Shown here piece by piece: positions 1 through 8,207 of a stretch of DNA of 25,584 nucleotides; positions within the stretch are counted from its first letter, which is position 1; the number at the start of each line of letters is the position of its first letter. The stretch spans positions 1 to 25,584 of the forward strand of contig JBJOGW010000025.1 in assembly GCA_046048055.1 (NCBI GenBank). Direction: 5' to 3'. The notes under the pieces are model-generated. The model saw only the letters and a program-made list of their open reading frames with translations. It ran no database searches and was not told where the DNA came from. Both the position numbers and the translations under genes were made by a program. This DNA is from SYAC01 sp046048055. Its GTDB lineage: Bacteria; Planctomycetota; Phycisphaerae; Phycisphaerales; SM1A02.

Positions 1-878
1 TGGCGTTCGTGCTGCGGCGCCTGCGCGACGCAGGCCTGGACAGCGTGCCCGGCGGCGGCGGCGAGATCTTCGCCCCCGCCGTGCGACGCAAGATCGGCCT
101 GGGCAAGTGCAGCGGCGACGAGTGGCTCACGGTGATGCGCGAGGCGCATCGCCTGGGCATGAACACCAGCGCGACCATGATGTTCGGCCACATCGAGGGC
201 TTCGCCGACCGTGTCCACCACATGGACCAGGTGCGGGCGTGGCAGGACCGCGCCATCCATGACTTCGGGTCTCATGGGGGCGGCCGCTGCATGGCCTTCA
301 TCAGTTGGCCCTTTCAGCGCGAGAACACGCCGCTGGGTCGGGCCCGGGACTGGGGCGAGGCGCCGGGTGACGACCTGGCCTCGCCGTTCCCCGGCGACGT
401 GGTCGCGCGGCTGGACGGCACGGGGTCCAAGGACATGCATCCGGAGTTCGGCCGGCGGGTGCGCCGCAGCGGCAGCACCGACTACCTGCGCACGCAGGCC
501 GTGAGCCGCCTTCACCTTGACAACGTGTGGAGCATCGGCAGCAGTTGGGTGACCATGGGGCCGCTGGTCGGACAGACAGGCCTGCGCTACGGTGCCAACG
601 ACATGGGCAGCGTGATGATGGAGGAAAACGTGGTCTCGAGCGCCGGCACCACCCACTGCCTGAACCAGGCCGAGATCTGTCGGCTGATCCGTGACGCTGG
701 CTTCCTGCCGGCGCAGAGAGACAACCGCTACGACCTGCTCAAGGTGCATGACGGGCCGGACAGCCCGGATCTGGCGGTGCGCGACTGGTCGCTGCACCGT
801 CCGCGGCAACTGCATGCCGAGGCCCCCCGCGAGAGGCCGCAGGCCGTGGCGATCACCGTGGGCGACTCGGACCGCTGA
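1..878 (+). CDS. mqnC: Cyclic dehypoxanthinyl futalosine synthase (MqnC), 3' part
   Basis: Radical-SAM enzyme of the futalosine route to menaquinone; it cyclises dehypoxanthine futalosine. The reading frame is open through the left edge (first full codon at base 3), so the start and the CxxxCxxC iron-sulfur motif lie outside. Visible family motifs: 'GLDSVPGGGGEI' near the edge, 'SATMMFGHIE', 'FISWPFQRENTPLG' (usually FIPWPFQ.GNT.LG), 'DYLRTQAVSRLHLDN', 'GSVMMEENVV' and 'LIRDAGFLPAQRD'. These separate it from MqnE, which lacks the WPFQ...NT stretch. Odd points: about 30 extra residues lie between NTPLG and DYLR, about 8 extra residues before FISWPFQ, and there is a roughly 45-residue tail after the last motif. 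Its stop is 3 bp from the stop of the convergent gene. Assignment is by motif recognition. Confidence 0.88.
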   Translation, partial: AFVLRRLRDAGLDSVPGGGGEIFAPAVRRKIGLGKCSGDEWLTVMREAHRLGMNTSATMMFGHIEGFADRVHHMDQVRAWQDRAIHDFGSHGGGRCMAFISWPFQRENTPLGRARDWGEAPGDDLASPFPGDVVARLDGTGSKDMHPEFGRRVRRSGSTDYLRTQAVSRLHLDNVWSIGSSWVTMGPLVGQTGLRYGANDMGSVMMEENVVSSAGTTHCLNQAEICRLIRDAGFLPAQRDNRYDLLKVHDGPDSPDLAVRDWSLHRPRQLHAEAPRERPQAVAITVGDSDR

Positions 879-881
879 TCG

Positions 882-1742
882 CTAGATGGCGGGCGGGGTG
901 ACCGGGGGCATGGGCGTGCCGTCGGCGGTGGCCCAGCGCTGCTGGGGCGGGATGTGACGGCCGCATTCCGGGCACGCGTCGCCTGCCAGGCGGTGCAGCG
1001 GATAGCCGCACCCGCACCGGGGCTCCTCGAACTGAAGCGTGATCGCCAGGCGGCACTGGGGGCAGGCCACGCTGCCAGCATGCATCCGCAGCCACCTCTG
1101 GCATCGCGGGCACTGGAGTGTGGCCACCGCCCGGTCCGGCAGCGTGGCCAGACGCCGGACCTCCCGCTGCCGCTCCATTCGACCCAAGATGGGGACCGCC
1201 GCGTGACTGGCCACGGCGGCCGTGACACCCACCACCCAGTAGGCCCAGGGCACCTGCCGACCGAGCAACTCGAGCACCTCCCCGTCGCCCGTGATGCAGG
1301 CGATCTCGACCAGGCTCACGCCCAGACCCATGCCGAGGAGCGCCACGCCTCGCACCCACCGGTCCAGCGGTCGCCGCAGCGTGAAACTGCCCAGGGCCCC
1401 GATGTCGGCCACCAGCATGGCGAAGGCCCCAAGACCTCCGATCCACCGTGCGAGGGCTTCCTCGGAGGCCTGCCCAAACCCTCCCCAGATCGCCAACCAT
1501 GACACGGCCGTGGCTGCCGCGGCGGCGCCCACGCCAGCCCAGCCAAGCACGGTCCACGGTGGCCGCACACGCAGCGATCCGCGGCCCAGGGCGTAGCCCA
1601 CCAGGCCGACCACGGTGCCACCGAGCAGACGCCCGGCCTCGGCGCTTCGGGTCAGGGCCACCAGCAGCACCAGAAGGCTCACCACCGCCAGGCCCACCAG
1701 CGCCACGCGGTCCAGCACGCGGGAGGTGATGCCCTCGGCCAC
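882..1742 (-). CDS. Multi-pass membrane protein with C-terminal zinc ribbons
   Basis: I do not recognise a named family. The protein has 286 residues. The N-terminal two thirds hold about five or six hydrophobic segments (for example around residues 13-30, 40-55, 65-87, 100-120 and 165-185). The last about 75 residues are cytosolic-looking and Cys-rich: a CPRC...CPQC ribbon, then CGCGYPL...CPECG, which resembles the CGYxLxGL...CPECG ribbons common in planctomycetal proteins. In the second ribbon the first pair is spaced CxC rather than the usual CxxC. The start is a GTG, 3 bp after the ilvE stop, so it is probably co-transcribed with ilvE; nothing links it functionally to branched-chain amino acids. 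Zinc binding and any protein- or nucleic-acid-binding role are inferred. Confidence 0.72.
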   Translation of the reverse strand: MAEGITSRVLDRVALVGLAVVSLLVLLVALTRSAEAGRLLGGTVVGLVGYALGRGSLRVRPPWTVLGWAGVGAAAAATAVSWLAIWGGFGQASEEALARWIGGLGAFAMLVADIGALGSFTLRRPLDRWVRGVALLGMGLGVSLVEIACITGDGEVLELLGRQVPWAYWVVGVTAAVASHAAVPILGRMERQREVRRLATLPDRAVATLQCPRCQRWLRMHAGSVACPQCRLAITLQFEEPRCGCGYPLHRLAGDACPECGRHIPPQQRWATADGTPMPPVTPPAI

Positions 1743-1745
1743 CGA

Positions 1746-2636
1746 TCAGTCCTCGGGGGCTTGCTGCCGCACCACGGCCGCAAAGGCCTCCATGAGCCGG
1801 CGCGTCACCGGGCCGACGCCCCCGACACCGATCGGTCGCTTGTCGATGTGGCTCACGCCGATCACCTCGGCGGCCGTGCCCGTCAGGAAGACCTCGTCGG
1901 CGGCGAGCACCTCCTCCAGGCGCAACGGGCGCTCCTGCACGGCGCAACCCACCCGCCCCGCCAACTGGTCGATGACGAACCTTCGCGTGATGCCCCGAAG
2001 GATGCCGGCCGTGACCGGCGGCGTGTGGATCACGCCTCCCTGCACCATGAAGATGTTGTCCCCGGTGCACTCGGCCACGAAGCCGTCGGTGTTGAGCATG
2101 ATCGCCTCGAAGAGCCCCACGTCGAGGGCCTCGATCTTGGCGAGCACGTTGTTGAGGTAGTTCAGGCTCTTGATGGCCGGGTCCAGGCACGCGGCGGGAA
2201 TCCTCGGCCGCCTCGCCACGATGATGGGCATGCCCTGCTCGTACATCTCGCGGGGATACAGGTGAATCCGGTCCACGATGATGATGGTGCCGGGCCTTGG
2301 GCAATGGAAGGGATTCAGGCCCAGGCCACCCTTGCCCCGGGTCACGATCAGCCGGATGTAGGCGTCCTGCAGGCCGCTGGCCGCCACCGCCTCCCGCAAC
2401 GCGGACTCCAGTCTCTCGATCCCCAGTTCCGGCTTGAGCCGGATGGCCTCGCAGCCGCCCATGAGCCGCTGCAGGTGCGATCGCATCTTGAAGATCCGTC
2501 CGCCATACACGCGGATGCCCTCGAACACTCCGTCGCCGTAGAGCAAGGCGTGGTCGTACACGCTGACCATGGCCTGCTCGGGCGCCATGAGACGTCCGTC
2601 GATCCACACGACCGGTCCCGTGGTGGTGGCCTGCAT
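1746..2636 (-). CDS. ilvE: Branched-chain amino acid aminotransferase (class IV PLP)
   Basis: Transfers the amino group between glutamate and the 2-oxo acids of Val, Leu and Ile (last step of their synthesis, first of breakdown). 296 residues, close to the usual about 300. Fold-type IV motifs are in order: 'YGDGVFEGIRVY' (about 33-44), 'YIRLIVTRGKGGLGLNP' (about 93-109), the PLP Schiff-base Lys at about 156 in 'AIKSLNYLNN', 'EAIMLNTDGFVAECTGDNIF', and 'TAGILRGITR'. The ATG at 2636 was chosen because the frame upstream has no family similarity and because a TACCCT box lies 7 nt before it, suggesting a very short leader. Closely related D-amino-acid or aminodeoxychorismate lyase members are possible, but the EGIRVY and LNYLNN signatures fit IlvE best. 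Confidence 0.92.
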   Translation of the reverse strand: MQATTTGPVVWIDGRLMAPEQAMVSVYDHALLYGDGVFEGIRVYGGRIFKMRSHLQRLMGGCEAIRLKPELGIERLESALREAVAASGLQDAYIRLIVTRGKGGLGLNPFHCPRPGTIIIVDRIHLYPREMYEQGMPIIVARRPRIPAACLDPAIKSLNYLNNVLAKIEALDVGLFEAIMLNTDGFVAECTGDNIFMVQGGVIHTPPVTAGILRGITRRFVIDQLAGRVGCAVQERPLRLEEVLAADEVFLTGTAAEVIGVSHIDKRPIGVGGVGPVTRRLMEAFAAVVRQQAPED

Positions 2637-2643
2637 CGGCAGG

Positions 2644-2649
2644 AGGGTA
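2644..2649 (-). promoter_or_regulatory. -10-like box for ilvE
   Basis: On the minus strand this reads TACCCT, 7 nt before the ilvE ATG. No Shine-Dalgarno is present. It fits a TANNNT box at 6-10 nt seen before several other starts in the window. No convincing -35 is visible; transcription would begin at or just before the start codon. Confidence 0.4.
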
Positions 2650-2662
2650 GCAGCCAGGGAGC

Positions 2663-2668
2663 TATGAT
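2663..2668 (+). promoter_or_regulatory. -10-like box for ispH
   Basis: TATGAT, one mismatch from TATAAT, 10 nt before the ATG at 2679. It covers the alternative upstream ATG at 2664, which argues against that start. Only 13 bp separate it from the opposing ilvE box. Confidence 0.45.
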
Positions 2669-2678
2669 CGCGGACTTC

Positions 2679-3740
2679 ATGAAGCTGATCCTTGCCAATC
2701 CCCGCGGCTTCTGTGCTGGCGTCTACATGGCCATCGACGTGGTGGACCAGCTGCTCGATCTCTGCCCGGGCGAGCCCATCTACGTCTTCCACGAGATCGT
2801 GCACAACCGGCACGTGGTGGAGCGGTTCCGCGACCGGGGCGTGAAGTTCATCGAGGACCTGGCCGACGTGCCCGAGGGCTCGATCGCGGTCTTCAGCGCC
2901 CACGGCGTGAGCCCAGCGGTGCGGCAGCAGGCTCGCGAGCGGCGGCTGACCGCCATCGACGCCACCTGCCCGCTGGTGACCAAGGTGCACAACGAGGCCA
3001 TCCGCTACGCCAAGGCGGGCTACCAGATCCTGCTGGTGGGCCACCTGAACCACCAGGAGGTGGTTGGCACGCGCGGCGAGGCGCCCGACGCCATTCAGGT
3101 GGTGGAGAGCCCCGCGGACATTCCCGGCCTCACGATCCACGATCCCGACAAGCTGGTGTACCTGACCCAGACCACGCTCAGCACCGACGACGCCGAGGTG
3201 ATCATCCACGCCCTCAAGAAGGCCTTCCCCAACCTGAAGGAGCCGCCCTCGAGCGACATCTGCTACGCCACCACCAACCGGCAGCGCGCCGTGCGCGCCA
3301 TCGCGCCCGACGTGGACCTGGTGCTGGTGGTGGGCAGCCGGAACAGCAGCAATTCCGTTCGGCTGACCGAGATCAGCGAGAACGTGGGCACGGCCGCACG
3401 CCTGATCGACGACCGGAGCGAGCTCAAGCCCGAGTGGTTCGAGGGGGTGAAGACGGTGCTGATCACCGCCGGGGCCAGCGCTCCCGAGGACCTGGTCCAC
3501 GACCTGATCGTGGAGCTGATCGAGCGCTTTGGCGGCGAGGTGGAGCAACGCGACATCTACCGCGAGGAGGTGGAGTTCGGCCTGCCCGGCACGCTCAAGG
3601 AGCTGATGCGGCAGCGTGGCGTGGATCCGGGCGAGCGGCGCGTGGTGCGCACGGACAGCGGGCCGCTGCTGCACGCATGGCTTGACGAGCGACGCATCCC
3701 GCACCGCACCGTGGACCTGACCATCGGCGCCACGGCCTGA
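2679..3740 (+). CDS. ispH: 4-hydroxy-3-methylbut-2-enyl diphosphate reductase (IspH)
   Basis: Last enzyme of the MEP isoprenoid pathway: an iron-sulfur enzyme reducing HMBPP to IPP and DMAPP. 353 residues from this ATG. The three cluster cysteines are present at 12 (NPRGFCAG), 97 (DATCPLV) and 195 (DICYATTNRQ); substrate residues match the family: His42 (HEIVHN), His75 (FSAHG), His125-Gln-Glu127, Thr166 (QTTLS), 'GSRNSSNS' and 'TAGASAP'. The start at 2679 gives the family-typical MKLILANPRGFCAG; an in-frame ATG at 2664 would add five residues and sits inside the putative -10 box. About 40 residues extend past the core, a tail absent from the E. coli protein. rlmN follows after 7 bp. Confidence 0.97.
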   Translation: MKLILANPRGFCAGVYMAIDVVDQLLDLCPGEPIYVFHEIVHNRHVVERFRDRGVKFIEDLADVPEGSIAVFSAHGVSPAVRQQARERRLTAIDATCPLVTKVHNEAIRYAKAGYQILLVGHLNHQEVVGTRGEAPDAIQVVESPADIPGLTIHDPDKLVYLTQTTLSTDDAEVIIHALKKAFPNLKEPPSSDICYATTNRQRAVRAIAPDVDLVLVVGSRNSSNSVRLTEISENVGTAARLIDDRSELKPEWFEGVKTVLITAGASAPEDLVHDLIVELIERFGGEVEQRDIYREEVEFGLPGTLKELMRQRGVDPGERRVVRTDSGPLLHAWLDERRIPHRTVDLTIGATA

Positions 3741-3747
3741 GCGGCAC

Positions 3748-4833
3748 ATGACGGCCCCCGCCGCCTTCTTCGAGTTGGACGCGGCCGCATTGCAGGCCTG
3801 GGTGGCCGATCGCGGGCTGCCCGCCTTCGCCGCACGCCAACTGCTGGAGTGGGTCTATGGACGCGGCGTGAGCGACGCCGCCGCCATGACCAACCTGTCC
3901 AGATCCGCCCGCGCGATGCTGGCCAGCGAGATGGTGTTCGAGCAGGGCGAGGTCCGCACGCACCAGCTGGCCACCGACGGCACCCAGAAGCTGCTGATGG
4001 GCTGGCCCCGGGCGGCCGAGCCCGGCACCGTGACGTTGCCGGTGGCGGGCCAGCAGGAGCGTCGCACGGAGTGCGTGATGATTCCAGCCGAGGCGCGCCG
4101 CACCGCATGCGTGTCAAGCCAGGTGGGCTGTCCGGTGGGATGTCGATTCTGCGCCAGCGGCATCGGCGGACTCGAGGGCAATCTCTCGCGTGGCAGGATC
4201 GTGGAGCAGGTCTGGCGGCTCAGGAGGCTCGACGGCGTGGAGCGGATCAGCCACGTGGTCTTCATGGGCATGGGCGAGCCGCTGGCCAACTTCGAGGCCG
4301 TGACCGGAGCCATCCGGACACTTCATGCCGAGTGGGGCCTGGGCATCAGCGCCCGAAGGATCACCGTGAGCACCGTGGGGCTGCCCGCGGCCATCCGCAA
4401 GCTGATGGACTTCGAGATCCCGGTCACGCTGGCCCTGAGCCTGCACGCGCCCAACGACGAGCTGCGTCGGCAGATCATCCCGTGGGCCGAGTACAGCACG
4501 ATTCCCGAGTTGCTGGACGCCTGCCAGGAGTGGTTCCGCAAGACCGGCCGCGAGATCACCCTGGAGTACATCCTGCTCGGCGGGTTCAACGACGCCATCG
4601 GGCATGCCGAGGAACTGGCGCGGGTGGCCCGCACCATCCGGGCCAACGTGAACCTGATCCGCTGGAACGAGGTGGCAGGCCTGCCGTGGACGCGCCCCGC
4701 CACCGAGCACGTGCACCGCTTCCAGGAGACCCTGCGCGCGGGCGGCGTGAACACGCACATCCGCGCCAGCCGCGGGCGCGACATCGCCGCCGCGTGCGGG
4801 CAGCTGCGGCACGAGGCTCGCGCCGCCGGCTGA
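3748..4833 (+). CDS. rlmN: Dual-specificity RNA methyltransferase RlmN
   Basis: Radical-SAM enzyme that methylates C2 of A2503 in 23S rRNA and A37 in certain tRNAs, cytosolic. 361 residues, standard length. The radical-SAM cluster motif CxxxCxxC is at Cys128, 132 and 135 (GCPVGCRFC). The methyl-carrying cysteine is Cys350 in 'RGRDIAAACGQL'. Other family blocks: 'NLSRGRIVEQV', 'VVFMGMGEPLANF', 'ISARRITVSTVG', 'LALSLHAPND' and 'EYILLGGFND'. The ATG is 7 bp after the ispH stop, so the two are probably one transcript. The stop is 2 bp from the stop of the convergent gene. Cfr-type resistance proteins share the fold, but the full-length N-terminal domain and the ACGQL ending fit RlmN. Confidence 0.96.
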   Translation: MTAPAAFFELDAAALQAWVADRGLPAFAARQLLEWVYGRGVSDAAAMTNLSRSARAMLASEMVFEQGEVRTHQLATDGTQKLLMGWPRAAEPGTVTLPVAGQQERRTECVMIPAEARRTACVSSQVGCPVGCRFCASGIGGLEGNLSRGRIVEQVWRLRRLDGVERISHVVFMGMGEPLANFEAVTGAIRTLHAEWGLGISARRITVSTVGLPAAIRKLMDFEIPVTLALSLHAPNDELRRQIIPWAEYSTIPELLDACQEWFRKTGREITLEYILLGGFNDAIGHAEELARVARTIRANVNLIRWNEVAGLPWTRPATEHVHRFQETLRAGGVNTHIRASRGRDIAAACGQLRHEARAAG

Positions 4834-4835
4834 CT

Positions 4836-7800
4836 TCAGCTCGTGGGCATCTCGCCGCGCATCGCCGCTGCGGTCATGGCCCGCACCTCCTCGGCCGGCA
4901 TGCCGTGGAGCGATCCCGCCTCGGCGGCCGCATGCAGCCGCCGGATGGCCGACTCGAAGGCCGTCGCCATCGCGGGTTCCGCGGCGGCGCGGGCACACAG
5001 CTCCACCACCGCGTCGCGCAGGTCCCTCGCCGGCGGCCGGCCGCGCACGCCGTGGGGCAGCACGTGGCTGAGCAGGCGAAGCAGTCGCGCCGGCCAGTCA
5101 CTCGACCGGAAGTCCAGGCGGACGAATCGCCCCAGCAAGGTGGCCTCGACCCGGTAGAGAAAGCGACGCTCCATGCGGTCGCCACGGCCAGGCCGCACGT
5201 CCAGCCGCCGCCGCGTGAGCCGCCGCTGCTCGGGGCTGGTGCACATGGTCGCCACGAAGATGCTGTCGCGGATCAGCATGGCCTCCGCCAGGGGAAGCGC
5301 CGCCCACGCCGCCAGGTTGCCAACCGGCAGCATCGCGTCCAGCAGTCTGGCATAGGCCTCGGCGTAACTGGCCGCACCCCAGAGCCAGCATCGATGCAGG
5401 CCGTTGACCAGGTCGCGCTGGGCCGGCCGCAGCGCCGGATCGCGACGCCAGGCGGTCGTTCTTCGCAGCAGCTGCCCGAAGAGCGGCCGAAGTCGCGCCG
5501 CGGCCCGAGCGCCCGCGAGCCCGCTGTGGGAGATCTCGAGCAGGAACCGCCGCGCCAGAGCCACCGGATGGTCGGGGTCGTGCCCGCCCTCGCCAGCAGG
5601 ATCCGCGGACGCGGCACCGATGACGCGGCCAAACTGCATGGCCTCGAGGCACCGGCCGAAGCCCCGAGCCTCGGCACGTCGCACGGCGGCCTCGAGCGCC
5701 TGCACGGATACGGGAATCACCCCTCGCTGGAAGGCCACGCCCAGCAGCACCAGATCGGTCAGTCGGTCGGTCAGGAAGGTTCGCCGGGCCAGCGTGGCCA
5801 CGTCGCGCACCCAGGCGTCCGGCCCGCGGGCAGCCAGCCGCACGGCCTCGGTCAACTCCATGGCGGCCCGCGTGCGTGCCTCATCCACCTGGTCGTCCAG
5901 CGGGCCGCTGTTGGCGACCACATACGTTCGATCGCGGTCCGCCACGCGCAGGAACGGATCCGGCCCGAGTGATCGCAGCGTCTCCACCGCGTCCATGCCC
6001 AGCAGCAGGTCCGCCTCGCCGTAGGGCGTCTGCGCCGTCAGCGCCGCCTCGCCCGCCTGCAACCGCGTGAACAGCACCTGGCTCCAGGCACGTCGACCGG
6101 GTCCAACCGGCGTGGTCTGGAAGCTTGCCTGCACCCGGTACCCCATGGCGCGGCCCGCTTCGCAGAGCACCCATGCGGCCAGGCCCGGGGCCTCGCCGCG
6201 CCAGCCCGCCAGATGCGCCCGCCATCGGCCGGCGTCGGCGTGCAGCACCCGCGGCAGGCCGGGACGGGTGCGACCGGGCTCGAGCTCGGCAGGTCGCGGC
6301 GGCTTGCTCCGGATCACCTCCACCTGCTCCAGCAGCGGGCGCACGCGAAGTTCCAGCCGCGCCGAGGCCACGTTCTGCAGCACCTCCACGGTCAGTTCGT
6401 TGCGGACCGGGTTGGCGCCCCGCTCCAGCCCCCGCTCCACCATCACCTCCGGAGCCGCCGGTCGCACATCGCAGGCCGCATCGGCGGACCAGATCGCCCG
6501 CTGGAGCGGCACGAATCCCAGTTGGTCGGCCTCGGCCATGGTCCGGTCCAGCGCCGCCACGTCACGTCGCGAGGGCGGACCATCCACGCCGATCACCACG
6601 CTCAGGCCGTCCCGAAGGGCTGCCGCTCGAAGCAGGTCGCGGAACGCCTGGCGATTGTTGAGATCGCCGCGGCTCACCGCCACGGCGGCCGCCGCGTCCG
6701 TGGGCACCACGGCGCGGGTCAGTCGCTCCGGATCCGGACCGGGCTCGTCACCAAGGTCACACACCACCAGCACACGCGGTCGGACTTCGCGTGCTCCCTG
6801 TCGAACGGCGGCCACACCCTCGGCGACGAATCGACGCCGATCCCAGATCTCGACCGCCGCGATCCGCTCCGCCTCGGGCGCCGGCATGCCCGGCATCCAC
6901 ACCGCGGTGGCCGGCTCTTCGGGGGCCGGAACGCGATCGGCAAGCTCCTCCGCCACCTCGCGCACCATGCCGCGCACGGCGGCGATCGCGCCGCTGGCAC
7001 CCAGCCCCTCGCCGCGATCGGGAACCGGCCATGCCTCGAGCCGCGCATCCGTGCGGGAGAGCCGCTGCTCCACCGGCTCACCCGGCCGCACACGTTCGAG
7101 CAGGTGCACCACCTTGCGAGCCAGGATGCTTGGCCGGACACCGTCGTTGATCTCCAGCGTGGGGATCTCGGCCCCGTCGGAGGGCAGCTCGCTCCACCAC
7201 AGGCTGGCCACGCGCTCGCCGGAGCGGCGGCCCTCTTCGGCAACCTGCAGCAGCTCGTCGGCCACGCTGCCGGGACGCGGCTCCAGCACCAGCACGTTGG
7301 CGCACCGGCCCAGCAGGCGGAGCACCGAGGCGTGGTCCACGGGGTTGGCCAGCCCCATCGTGAGCATCGGAACTCGCCCGGCAAGACCCAACTCGCCCAG
7401 CAGGTGCCGGGCGGCGAGCACGCACGGCCCCACCGCGATCACGCCCCAGGGCTCCAGTTCACCCGGCGAGGGAAGGCTGAGCAGCCGGTTGAGTTCGAGG
7501 CGTCGACCCACCTGCAGCGCGGGCTCGCCCTCGCTGGGCGCGGTCCAGCGGCGCTGTCGACGCATCTCCAGCGCCACGTCCACCCGGTCCAGAACGCGGT
7601 TGGGCTGCAGTTCGAGCGTGTCCAGCGACCGCAGCAGTCCCACGTGCACCGCCAGGGCCACCGTGGTTCCCGACGCATCCGCCATCCGGAAGGCGTCCTG
7701 CACGGCCACGCGCAGCCCATGCAGGTCCGAGGGCGCAAGGCACGGCAGTCCCAGCGCGCGGGCCGCTCGCACGGGGCATGCGCCGGGGACCAGGTACGGG

Positions 7801-8207
7801 TTGTCCTCAAGCAGCAGCACCGCACGCCCGCCGGTGCTGCCGTCGCGCGCGCCATCGCGCCACGCGGCTGCCATGGCGATGTCGAGCTGGTCGTTGGGAA
7901 CGCAGACCAGGCTTCGCCTTCCCATGGCCGAGGACCGCACCGCCAGCGACACGCCACGCGCCGCGTCCACCGCGGGCACCAGGCGAAGCGCATGCCGCTC
8001 GAGCACCTCGGCGCTGCGTTCGTCGGAGACCGCCCGGAAGATGCCCTCCAGCGGCGGACGCCGAGGCGAGAGCACCTGGGCCACCGGCAGCTCGCACTCC
8101 AGCAGGCCCTTCAGCAAGGCCTCGAAGGCGGTGCAGAGGGCGAAGCCCTCCCCGCGGGCCAGAGGCGGACGCCATGCCACGGGCTCCACCGAATCGAGCA
8201 GGCTCAT
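4836..8207 (-). CDS. IorAB-like fusion protein with a degenerate TPP domain
   Basis: A 1123-residue protein laid out like a fused indolepyruvate:ferredoxin oxidoreductase. Residues about 25-200 resemble the pyrimidine-binding domain of IorA ('NDQLDIAMAAAW', 'RAVLLLEDNPYLVPG', 'GLPCLAPSDLHGLR'). About 240-350 resemble the following Rossmann-like domain ('VPMLTMGLANPVDH', 'NVLVLEPRPGSV'). About 430-560 correspond to the thiamine-diphosphate domain, but PGCPH reads PGMPA, the GDG/GDS Mg-TPP motif aligns with WDRR, and about 50 residues between the two are missing. About 640-770 resemble the IorB gamma domain ('YGEADLLLGMDAVETL'), followed by a helical tail like DUF6537. No CxxCxxC ferredoxin cluster exists. 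It overlaps the HAD phosphatase gene by 4 bp (ATGA). The homology is by eye and the function is unknown; an ordinary oxidoreductase reaction looks unlikely. Confidence 0.6.
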   Translation of the reverse strand: MSLLDSVEPVAWRPPLARGEGFALCTAFEALLKGLLECELPVAQVLSPRRPPLEGIFRAVSDERSAEVLERHALRLVPAVDAARGVSLAVRSSAMGRRSLVCVPNDQLDIAMAAAWRDGARDGSTGGRAVLLLEDNPYLVPGACPVRAARALGLPCLAPSDLHGLRVAVQDAFRMADASGTTVALAVHVGLLRSLDTLELQPNRVLDRVDVALEMRRQRRWTAPSEGEPALQVGRRLELNRLLSLPSPGELEPWGVIAVGPCVLAARHLLGELGLAGRVPMLTMGLANPVDHASVLRLLGRCANVLVLEPRPGSVADELLQVAEEGRRSGERVASLWWSELPSDGAEIPTLEINDGVRPSILARKVVHLLERVRPGEPVEQRLSRTDARLEAWPVPDRGEGLGASGAIAAVRGMVREVAEELADRVPAPEEPATAVWMPGMPAPEAERIAAVEIWDRRRFVAEGVAAVRQGAREVRPRVLVVCDLGDEPGPDPERLTRAVVPTDAAAAVAVSRGDLNNRQAFRDLLRAAALRDGLSVVIGVDGPPSRRDVAALDRTMAEADQLGFVPLQRAIWSADAACDVRPAAPEVMVERGLERGANPVRNELTVEVLQNVASARLELRVRPLLEQVEVIRSKPPRPAELEPGRTRPGLPRVLHADAGRWRAHLAGWRGEAPGLAAWVLCEAGRAMGYRVQASFQTTPVGPGRRAWSQVLFTRLQAGEAALTAQTPYGEADLLLGMDAVETLRSLGPDPFLRVADRDRTYVVANSGPLDDQVDEARTRAAMELTEAVRLAARGPDAWVRDVATLARRTFLTDRLTDLVLLGVAFQRGVIPVSVQALEAAVRRAEARGFGRCLEAMQFGRVIGAASADPAGEGGHDPDHPVALARRFLLEISHSGLAGARAAARLRPLFGQLLRRTTAWRRDPALRPAQRDLVNGLHRCWLWGAASYAEAYARLLDAMLPVGNLAAWAALPLAEAMLIRDSIFVATMCTSPEQRRLTRRRLDVRPGRGDRMERRFLYRVEATLLGRFVRLDFRSSDWPARLLRLLSHVLPHGVRGRPPARDLRDAVVELCARAAAEPAMATAFESAIRRLHAAAEAGSLHGMPAEEVRAMTAAAMRGEMPTS

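Noticed and set aside
3849..5972. 707-codon plus-strand frame crossing rlmN and the following gene
   Set aside because: Arg/Gly/His-rich, no family similarity, and it runs through a recognised gene in another frame.
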